Position numbers and translations under genes: made by a program
DNA from: Maritimibacter sp.
GTDB lineage: Bacteria > Pseudomonadota > Alphaproteobacteria > Rhodobacterales > Rhodobacteraceae
Length of the DNA stretch: 7,253 nucleotides
NCBI GenBank assembly: GCA_003520545.1
Contig: DOUP01000194.1
Span: 1 to 7,253, forward strand
Reading direction: 5' to 3'
Notes under the pieces: model-generated
Seen by the model: only the letters and a program-made list of their open reading frames with translations
Database searches by the model: none
Told to the model about the DNA's origin: nothing
Shown: piece after piece, positions 1-4,830 of the stretch
Layout: every line of letters starts with the position of its first letter
Position numbering within the stretch: the stretch's first letter is position 1

Positions 1-841
1 GCCATTCGGCAGGCCGCGCCCCGAAGCGTTCCTCGATCCGTTTGAGAAATTCCGAGGTCAGAGCGATCTCCGGCAACAGCACAAGCGCCTGCCGCCCCTT
101 GGCCAGCGTCGCCGCCACCGCCTCGAGGTAACACTCGGTCTTGCCCGACCCGGTCACACCGCGCAAAAGCGTCGCCCCGAACGTCCCGGCCTCGATCCCG
201 GTGCGCAGCACCTCGGCCGCCCGCGCCTGGTCTTCGCTCAGCGCCTTGCCGGGCGCGCTCGGGTCCAGGCGGGGAAATGGCAGGTCGCGCGGGCTTTCCT
301 CTTCGGCCACCGCGCCTTTCTTCACCAGCCCCTTCACGACCGAGGTGGACACCCCGGCCATCTCGGCAAGCTCGCCGAGCGTGAAGGCCAGCCCGCCATG
401 CTCCTCCAACACGTCCAGCACGGCTTCGCGGGCCGGGGTCATCCGGTCCGGGCTGCGGTCTCCAGGGCGCAGGATCTTGCGCATCGACGGCGGATCGGAC
501 AGGCCGGGCGCGCGTGTCGCCAGTCGCAGCATGTGGTTCATCGGGGTCAGGGTATAATCGCCAACGCGTGCCAGGAATTCGGCCATCTCACCCCGCATCG
601 GCGGCACATCCAGCACCCGGATCACGGACCGCAGCTTGGCGGCATCGAACCCGCCCTCGCCCGGCCCCCAGACCACGCCAAGCACCTTGCGCGGACCCAA
701 GGGCACCTCGACGAAGGCACCCTGCCAGCAGCCACCCTCCGGCGCGCGATAAGTCAGCACCCGGTCCAAAGGTTGCGTGGTCTGCACCGCGACCCGCGCA
801 CCTTCGTCGTAGAAGTCCTGGAATGTCACAGCGCCGCTCAT
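1..841 (-). CDS. priA: Primosomal protein N' (PriA replication-restart helicase), N-terminal part, cut by window edge
   Basis: PriA is a 3'-to-5' superfamily 2 helicase that recognises stalled or repaired forks and starts reloading of the replicative helicase. Read on the minus strand, the first 280 codons are open and run off the left edge. Residues about 1-110 fit the 3'-DNA-binding domain, with a typical PriA opening (MSGAVTFQDFYDEGARVAVQ). Residues about 133-183 look like the winged-helix domain. A helicase lobe follows, with Q205 in LSEDQARAAEVL, the Walker A motif GVTGSGKTE at 228-236 and LLPEIALT at 255-262. The DEAH box, zinc-binding cysteines and later helicase motifs lie outside the window. 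The ATG at 839-841 is the only sensible start, because an in-frame TGA sits five codons upstream; the Shine-Dalgarno is weak (GGGGTGA). The gene is divergent from the transaldolase gene. The identification is firm from the motifs. Confidence 0.95.
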   Translation of the reverse strand, partial: MSGAVTFQDFYDEGARVAVQTTQPLDRVLTYRAPEGGCWQGAFVEVPLGPRKVLGVVWGPGEGGFDAAKLRSVIRVLDVPPMRGEMAEFLARVGDYTLTPMNHMLRLATRAPGLSDPPSMRKILRPGDRSPDRMTPAREAVLDVLEEHGGLAFTLGELAEMAGVSTSVVKGLVKKGAVAEEESPRDLPFPRLDPSAPGKALSEDQARAAEVLRTGIEAGTFGATLLRGVTGSGKTECYLEAVAATLAKGRQALVLLPEIALTSEFLKRIEERFGARPAEW

Positions 842-967
842 GGATGAGATGTTTCACCCCGCGAGGCTCTGCGCAAGTCCCGCTCCGCGCTTTTGCCCCC
901 TTTCTGCCACCGCGCTCCTCCTGTATGAGAGCGCCAACATCTTTGCTGCACCCAAGGAGCGCTGCCC

Positions 968-1621
968 ATGAAATTCTTTGCCGATACCGCCGACGTGGAT
1001 GCGATCCGCGAACTCAACGACCTCGGTCTCCTGGACGGGGTCACCACCAACCCCTCGCTGATCAAGAAGTCCGGGCGCAATATTCTGGAGGTGACCAAGG
1101 AAATCTGCGACATCGTCGACGGGCCGGTCTCCGCCGAGGTCACCGCGACCGACGCGGACGAGATGATCGCCGAGGGCCGCAAGCTCGCCAAGATCGCCGA
1201 CAACATCGCGGTCAAGGTGCCGCTGACGCTCGATGGCCTGAAGGCGTGCAAAGTGCTGTCGGGCGAAGGCACCATGGTCAATGTGACGCTCTGCTTCTCA
1301 GCCAACCAGGCTTTGCTCGCCGCGAAAGCCGGGGCCACCTTCATCTCGCCCTTCATCGGGCGCCTGGATGACATCAACGTCGACGGCATGGACCTCATCG
1401 CCGAGATCCGCCAGATTTTTGATAACTACGGGTTCGAGACCCAGATCCTCGCCGCGTCGATCCGCACCGTGAACCACGTCAAGGACAGCGCCATGATCGG
1501 GGCCGACGTCATCACCGCACCGCCTGCCGTGATCAAGTCGCTGGCCAACCACCCGCTGACCGACAAGGGTCTGGACGCCTTCCTCGCCGACATCAAGGCG
1601 GCCGGCATCAAGATCCTCTGA
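968..1621 (+). CDS. tal: Transaldolase of the small TalC/FSA family
   Basis: This cytoplasmic class I aldolase-type enzyme of 217 residues has the usual length of the short TalC/fructose-6-phosphate aldolase family. Family landmarks are FFADTADVDAIRE at the N-terminus, GVTTNPSLI at 24-32, and the Schiff-base lysine K83 in VKVPLT, which aligns with K85 of E. coli FsaA. NVTLCFSANQALLAAKAGA (105-123) and SPFIGRLDD (127-135) follow. Two positions bear on the reaction. E57 (SAEV) stands where FsaA has Gln59, and F129 (SPF) stands where FsaA has Tyr131. Glu and Phe are the transaldolase-type choices, so transfer of dihydroxyacetone between sugar phosphates in the pentose phosphate pathway is more likely than fructose-6-phosphate cleavage. 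Automatic pipelines often call such proteins Fsa. The ATG has a strong AAGGAG at 954-959, 8 nt upstream. An intrinsic terminator follows at 1694-1717, so the gene is probably transcribed alone. Confidence 0.93.
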   Translation: MKFFADTADVDAIRELNDLGLLDGVTTNPSLIKKSGRNILEVTKEICDIVDGPVSAEVTATDADEMIAEGRKLAKIADNIAVKVPLTLDGLKACKVLSGEGTMVNVTLCFSANQALLAAKAGATFISPFIGRLDDINVDGMDLIAEIRQIFDNYGFETQILAASIRTVNHVKDSAMIGADVITAPPAVIKSLANHPLTDKGLDAFLADIKAAGIKIL

Positions 1622-1632
1622 CCGGATCGCAA

Positions 1633-1653
1633 GCCCCGGACCAGGTCCGGGGC
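1633..1653. repeat. Perfect GC-rich palindrome, likely a dispersed intergenic repeat
   Basis: Two exactly complementary 10-base arms, GCCCCGGACC (1633-1642) and GGTCCGGGGC (1644-1653), flank a single A. It begins 11 nt after the transaldolase stop codon. There is no T-run behind it, so it is not itself an intrinsic terminator, but it could stabilise the mRNA 3' end. Short palindromes of this CCCGGACC/GGTCCGGG type are common between genes in alphaproteobacteria. That this one is a member of a dispersed family is inference from its form. Confidence 0.6.
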
Positions 1654-1693
1654 GGGCCTGTCAGCCCCCACAGCTATGCCTTTTTCAGCAATT

Positions 1694-1717
1694 CGGGGCC
1701 ATTTGGCCCCGTTTTTT
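1694..1717 (+). terminator. Intrinsic (Rho-independent) terminator of the transaldolase gene
   Basis: A perfect 7-bp stem, CGGGGCC (1694-1700) with GGCCCCG (1705-1711), closes a four-base ATTT loop. It is followed directly by six T residues (1712-1717). This is a classical terminator on the plus strand, 73 nt past the transaldolase stop codon. Confidence 0.9.
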
Positions 1718-1744
1718 GCGAAATAATTGCAGAAATCCTGTAAT
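1716..1744 (+). promoter_or_regulatory. Candidate sigma-70-type promoter for the DUF484 gene
   Basis: TTGCGA (1716-1721) and TGTAAT (1739-1744) are spaced by exactly 17 bases and match the -35 and -10 consensus at 4 and 5 of 6 positions. The region is AT-rich against its surroundings. The -35 box reuses the last two T residues of the preceding terminator. Transcription would start near 1751, giving a leader of about 48 nt before the ATG at 1799. The assignment rests on sequence match alone. Confidence 0.45.
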
Positions 1745-1798
1745 GACCCTGCTAGACTCGTCCTAACAAAAAACAAAACGGCAGCAGTAGGACAGGCA

Positions 1799-2506
1799 AT
1801 GAGCGACGTTCTGATTCAGGATGACGTGCGCGAGCACCTCATCAAACAACCCGAAGTCATCCTCGAAGATCACGACATGATGCGCGCCCTGATCGCGGCC
1901 AACGAACGCGCCATGGGCAACAACGTCGTGGACCTGCGCGGCATCGCGATGGAACGGCTGGAGGAACGTCTCGACCGGCTCGAAGACACGCACCGCTCTG
2001 TCATCGCCGCAGCTTACGAAAACCTCGCCGGGATGAACACGATCCACCGGGCGATCCTGCGGATGCTCGACCACAAGGATTTCGAAGACTTCCTCAAAAG
2101 CCTCGGCACCGACATCCGCGACATCCTGCGCGTCGATTGCGTGCGTCTCGTGTTGGAAACCGAAGAGGAAAACCCCGACAGCCCCGCGATCCAGAAACTG
2201 GGCGATGTGCTCGTCACCGCCCAGCCCGGCTTCATCGACAGCTACATCGGCCACGGCCCCTACGCGGGCGGCCCCGCCGTCACCCTGCGCCAGGTGCAGG
2301 AGCAGGACGCGCGGCTTTACGGCGATACCGGCTACTGGGTCCGGTCCGAAAGCCTGATCCGCCTCGACTTCGGCGAAGGCTGCTCGGCGGGCATGCTGGT
2401 CATGGGCGCGGAAGACCCGCATATGTTCAAACCCGGTCAGGGCACCGATCTTCTCGGCTTCTTCGGCGGGGTGTTCGAACGCACCATGCGCCGCTGGCTT
2501 GCGTGA
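1799..2506 (+). CDS. DUF484 family protein
   Basis: This 235-residue cytoplasmic protein has no signal peptide or membrane segment. The opening, VREHLIKQPEVILEDHDMMRALI (10-32), fits the DUF484 N-terminal helices. A charged heptad-like stretch (MERLEERLDRLEDTHR, 51-66) probably forms a coiled coil. The C-terminal half (about 95-235) fits the GAF-like part of the family, ending SLIRLDFGEGCSAGMLVMG (185-203) and FKPGQGTDLLGFFGGVFER (210-228). The biochemical role of DUF484 proteins is not established. E. coli yigA belongs to this family and also lies directly upstream of xerC, so the linkage here is conserved over a large distance. The ATG at 1799 has AGGA (1789-1792) six bases upstream. A longer reading from TTG at 1727 would start inside the likely promoter and is rejected. 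Cotranscription with the recombinase gene 72 bp downstream is likely, as I see no terminator between them. Confidence 0.88.
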   Translation: MSDVLIQDDVREHLIKQPEVILEDHDMMRALIAANERAMGNNVVDLRGIAMERLEERLDRLEDTHRSVIAAAYENLAGMNTIHRAILRMLDHKDFEDFLKSLGTDIRDILRVDCVRLVLETEEENPDSPAIQKLGDVLVTAQPGFIDSYIGHGPYAGGPAVTLRQVQEQDARLYGDTGYWVRSESLIRLDFGEGCSAGMLVMGAEDPHMFKPGQGTDLLGFFGGVFERTMRRWLA

Positions 2507-2578
2507 ACCGGGACCGTAGCCGCGCAACACATCAGCCCTCGGCGCGCGGTCACCCGCCTGCCGAGACAGCAAACCGGC

Positions 2579-3508
2579 ATGTCTGACGGCATCATGATAT
2601 CCGAAGGCGCGCGCGATGCCCTTACCGGCTGGCTCGCCCACATGGTCGCGCTCGACGGGGTCGCGGACAATACGACCGAGGCCTACCGCCGCGACGTGAC
2701 CAGCTTTCTCGCCTTCCTCTCGGCGCACCACGGCACCTCGCACGGACGCACCGCCCTCGCCCATGTAACGCTCTCGGACATGCGTGCCTGGATGGCCAAC
2801 GAACGCGCAAGCGGGCTGTCGGCCCGCTCACTGGCCCGCGCCTTGTCTGCCGTGAAATCCTTTTACCGCTGGCTCTCGGACCAGGACGGTTTCGACGCAA
2901 CGCCGGTCCTGATGACCCGCTCGCCGAAATACACCAAGAAACTGCCGCGCCCGGTTTCGCCGGATGCCGCGACCGATGTCATCGCGACGACCGAAACCCA
3001 AGCCCGCGACGGCTGGATCGGCGCCCGCGACGCCGCCGTCGTGACACTGCTCTACGGCTGCGGTCTCCGGATCTCCGAAGCGCTTGGCCTGACCGGCGCC
3101 GACCACCCTCTGCCGGATGTGCTGCGCATCACCGGCAAGGGCGGCAAGGAGCGGCTGGTCCCGGTCCTGCCCGCCGCGCGGGACGCGATCGCGGTCTACG
3201 CCCAGCTTTGCCCCTACCCGATCCAAGCCGACACACCGCTGTTTTACGGGGCTCGCGGCAAGGCGCTCGGGCCCCGTGCCGTGCAAAAGGCGATGGAGAC
3301 CGCACGCCTGCAACTGGGCCTCCCCGCAACCGCGACACCCCACGCGCTCCGCCACAGCTTTGCCACGCATCTGTTGAACGCAGGCGGCGACCTGCGCGCG
3401 ATACAGGAGCTTCTGGGCCATGCCTCGCTCTCCACGACCCAGGCTTACACGGCGGTCGATACCGCGCGGTTGATGGAAGTCTATGAAAAGACCCACCCCC
3501 GCGCCTGA
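2579..3508 (+). CDS. xerC: Tyrosine recombinase XerC
   Basis: This 309-residue site-specific recombinase is expected to work with XerD at dif, under FtsK control, to resolve chromosome dimers. The N-terminal SAM-like core-binding domain spans about residues 12-105 (NTTEAYRRDV at 31-40, AVKSFYRWL at 91-99). The catalytic domain spans about 125-305. All expected active-site residues are present: R164 in GCGLRISEA, K187 in GKGGKERLVP, H255 and R258 in HALRHSFATHLL, H281 in LLGHASLS, and the nucleophile Y290 in TTQAYTAV. Their spacings nearly match those of E. coli XerD. Length and the upstream DUF484 neighbour favour XerC over XerD or a phage integrase, and nothing nearby suggests an integrated element. 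The start is slightly uncertain. ATG 2579 has only a weak GAG-containing Shine-Dalgarno (2563-2569), and an alternative ATG at 2594 would remove five residues. Confidence 0.92.
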   Translation: MSDGIMISEGARDALTGWLAHMVALDGVADNTTEAYRRDVTSFLAFLSAHHGTSHGRTALAHVTLSDMRAWMANERASGLSARSLARALSAVKSFYRWLSDQDGFDATPVLMTRSPKYTKKLPRPVSPDAATDVIATTETQARDGWIGARDAAVVTLLYGCGLRISEALGLTGADHPLPDVLRITGKGGKERLVPVLPAARDAIAVYAQLCPYPIQADTPLFYGARGKALGPRAVQKAMETARLQLGLPATATPHALRHSFATHLLNAGGDLRAIQELLGHASLSTTQAYTAVDTARLMEVYEKTHPRA

Positions 3509-3577
3509 CCGCCGCAAACGAAATCTTCAGAGTTTTACGAGACACTGGCGAAAACGCCCCTCCAGAAAGGATCGGCC

Positions 3578-4003
3578 ATGACCGCCATCTCTCCCTTCGC
3601 GCTCTTGCGGGACAGCCAACCAGCCGCCCTCGCCGGACGCGCCCTCGCTGCCGCCGCCGACCTTGCCGGCGACGCCCGTGACGCGGCGCGTGGCAAAACC
3701 TTCTCCGATCTCGTCGATGGTCTGGACGCCAACCAAAATGGCCATATCGGTCTGGACGACGCCGTGGGCCTCGCCGGGCGCGGGGCGGCAAAGGTCGTCT
3801 CGGCCCTCACCGGGGTCGAGATCGACACGACGCACACTCCCGCCGACAGGATCAACGCCAACCAGCCGGAGGGGCGGATTGCCCGTGCCGCTTTGCCGCC
3901 GCCCCCTGCCGCCAGCCAGCTTCCCAGCCCGCCGCCACCGCCCCCGCCAACTGTCGAGGGTATCCACCAGCTCTATGCGGACCTCCGGGCCATGCGCAGC
4001 TAG
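3578..4003 (+). CDS. Hypothetical protein with an EF-hand-like loop and a polyproline C-terminal region
   Basis: I do not recognise this 141-residue protein as a named family. It has a good ribosome-binding site (AGAAAGGA, 3564-3571, six bases before the ATG), supporting a real gene. Residues 1-45 are Ala-rich and probably helical, with no clear signal peptide or membrane span. Residues 50-61 (DANQNGHIGLDD) match a 12-residue EF-hand loop: D1, N3, N5, G6, I8 and an acidic residue at 12, here Asp rather than the usual Glu. A flanking helix on each side is plausible. A possible decayed second loop, NANQPEGRI (93-101), resembles the first with one inserted residue. A Pro-rich segment follows, PPPP at 107-110 and seven prolines at 118-124, before a short helical end. 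Calcium binding is inference from the loop alone. The gene lies 69 bp after xerC on the same strand and 62 bp before pcs; whether it shares either transcript is unclear. Confidence 0.72.
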   Translation: MTAISPFALLRDSQPAALAGRALAAAADLAGDARDAARGKTFSDLVDGLDANQNGHIGLDDAVGLAGRGAAKVVSALTGVEIDTTHTPADRINANQPEGRIARAALPPPPAASQLPSPPPPPPPTVEGIHQLYADLRAMRS

Positions 4004-4010
4004 AACACGT

Positions 4011-4016
4011 TATTAT
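4011..4016 (+). promoter_or_regulatory. Possible -10 element for pcs
   Basis: TATTAT matches the -10 consensus at five of six positions and sits in a short AT-rich patch between the small gene and pcs. I see no convincing -35 box 16-18 bases upstream. If it is used, the transcript would begin near 4023 and its leader would contain the whole inverted repeat at 4031-4059. Confidence 0.2.
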
Positions 4017-4030
4017 CGCTCGACAATGCT

Positions 4031-4059
4031 TGTTCTGGACGGCCAAACAGTCCAGAACA
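4031..4059. promoter_or_regulatory. Perfect inverted repeat directly upstream of the pcs start (operator or leader hairpin)
   Basis: TGTTCTGGAC (4031-4040) is exactly complementary to GTCCAGAACA (4050-4059), separated by nine bases (GGCCAAACA). The right arm ends six bases before the pcs ATG and covers the place where a Shine-Dalgarno would lie; no good Shine-Dalgarno is visible. As RNA it would form a 10-bp stem-loop at the start site, and as DNA it has the symmetry of a dimeric repressor site. No T-run follows on either strand, so it is not an intrinsic terminator. The symmetry is seen directly; any regulatory role is inference. Confidence 0.5.
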
Positions 4060-4065
4060 GCCCCT

Positions 4066-4770
4066 ATGCAAACCGCATTGAAAGCCTACGCCGTCCACCT
4101 CTTCACCGCCCTCGGCGCGGTCCTCGCCATGTTGGCGATGCTTGAAGCCGTGCAAGAAGAATGGGGAATGATGTTCTTCTGGCTCGTCATGGCCTTTATC
4201 GTTGACGGTATCGACGGACCACTGGCCCGACGATACAACGTGAAGACGAACGCGAAGATGATCGACGGGGTCTTGATGGACCTCATCATCGACTATCTCA
4301 CCTACGTGTTCATCCCGGCCTATGCGCTGTTCAAATCCGATCTTCTACCCGGTTGGACCGGCTGGATCGCGATCATCGTCATCAGCTACGCCTCGGTGAT
4401 CTATTTCGCGGACACGCGCATGAAGACCAAGGACAATTCCTTCGCGGGCTTCCCCGGCTGCTGGAACATGTTGGTAATCGTGCTCTTCGCCACGGAGCCC
4501 AACTTCTGGATCACGCTCGCCATTGTCGTCGCGCTTGCCGTCGCGATGTTCCTGCCCCTGAAATTTGTCCACCCGGCCCGGACCGCACGCTGGCGCTGGC
4601 TGACGCTCCCGGCCGCAGTTGCCTGGACCGGCTTCGCAGGCTGGGCCGCCTGGGTTGATTTCGCGCCCGGCTCCTGGGCGCATTGGGGCCTGGTCGGGAC
4701 CAGCATTTACCTGCTCCTCGCCGGCATCGTGCAGCAGGTCATTCCACCGCGAAAGATCGCAAACGCATAA
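4066..4770 (+). CDS. pcs: Phosphatidylcholine synthase (CDP-alcohol phosphatidyltransferase family)
   Basis: Pcs condenses CDP-diacylglycerol with free choline to give phosphatidylcholine and CMP in the inner membrane. This is a bacterial route separate from PmtA methylation. The 234-residue protein carries the complete CDP-alcohol phosphotransferase signature: D47-x2-D50-G51-x2-A54-R55, then G68-x3-D72-x3-D76, which binds divalent metal and the CDP moiety. Around it are stretches typical of Sinorhizobium-type Pcs rather than PgsA or PssA: FWLVMAFIVDGIDGPLARR (38-56), IIDYLTYVFIPAYALF (74-89), FADTRMKTKDNSFAGFP (114-130) and FLPLKFVHPAR (162-172). About eight hydrophobic segments are visible, near 9-27, 34-46, 73-89, 97-115, 131-143, 146-165, 182-196 and 205-224. 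The start is uncertain: ATG 4066 lacks a clear Shine-Dalgarno and lies just after an inverted repeat. A TTG at 4030 would add 12 residues and approach the Sinorhizobium N-terminal length, but it also lacks a Shine-Dalgarno. The gene is convergent with ileS. Confidence 0.88.
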   Translation: MQTALKAYAVHLFTALGAVLAMLAMLEAVQEEWGMMFFWLVMAFIVDGIDGPLARRYNVKTNAKMIDGVLMDLIIDYLTYVFIPAYALFKSDLLPGWTGWIAIIVISYASVIYFADTRMKTKDNSFAGFPGCWNMLVIVLFATEPNFWITLAIVVALAVAMFLPLKFVHPARTARWRWLTLPAAVAWTGFAGWAAWVDFAPGSWAHWGLVGTSIYLLLAGIVQQVIPPRKIANA

Positions 4771-4773
4771 GAA

Positions 4774-4804
4774 AACGCGCCGGAACCTGTCGGTCCGGCG
4801 CGTT
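4774..4804 (-). terminator. Hairpin terminator between convergent pcs and ileS
   Basis: An 11-bp perfect stem (AACGCGCCGGA at 4774-4784 with TCCGGCGCGTT at 4794-4804) encloses a nine-base loop, inside the 60-bp gap between the two stop codons. Read on the minus strand, the stem ends in TT and continues TTCTTAT, a short imperfect U-tract fitting termination of ileS. On the plus strand only TT then CC follows, so termination of pcs would be weaker. The hairpin may serve both transcripts. Confidence 0.65.
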
Positions 4805-4830
4805 CCAGATCGCTTCCGTGCAACCGGGCC

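Noticed and set aside
514..1371. Plus-strand open frame of 285 codons spanning priA and the transaldolase gene
   Set aside because: It covers parts of two well-supported genes in other frames, and its Arg/Pro/Ala-rich product resembles no protein.
1727..1798. Upstream TTG start adding 24 residues to the DUF484 protein
   Set aside because: The TTG lies between the likely -35 and -10 boxes and lacks a Shine-Dalgarno, whereas ATG 1799 has AGGA at good spacing and begins where family similarity begins.
1763..2764. Open frame of 333 codons on the minus strand opposite DUF484 and the start of xerC
   Set aside because: It lies antisense to two recognisable genes, has a His/Val/Gly/Ala-rich composition typical of a GC-rich shadow frame, shows no family motif and would end inside the next gene.
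2579..3508. Tyrosine recombinase as the integrase of a mobile element
   Set aside because: There is no tRNA gene, att-like repeat, phage or transfer gene nearby, and its length, motif spacing and DUF484 neighbour all fit chromosomal XerC.
3547..3558. GGCG-AAAA-CGCC mini-hairpin between xerC and the small gene
   Set aside because: Only four base pairs with no T-run; too small to call a terminator.
3129..3791. Open frame of 220 codons on the minus strand across the end of xerC and the small gene
   Set aside because: It is Arg-rich low-complexity shadow coding, overlapping the catalytic half of xerC with no motif of its own.
4031..4059. Inverted repeat before pcs as an intrinsic terminator or a LexA box
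   Set aside because: No T-run follows the stem on either strand, and the arms do not contain the alphaproteobacterial LexA direct repeat GTTC-N7-GTTC.
4026..4145. Short out-of-frame ATG reading frame overlapping the 5' end of pcs (possible upstream ORF)
   Set aside because: It has no Shine-Dalgarno, and its product is Arg/Pro-rich in the manner of a shadow frame; the overlap looks incidental.
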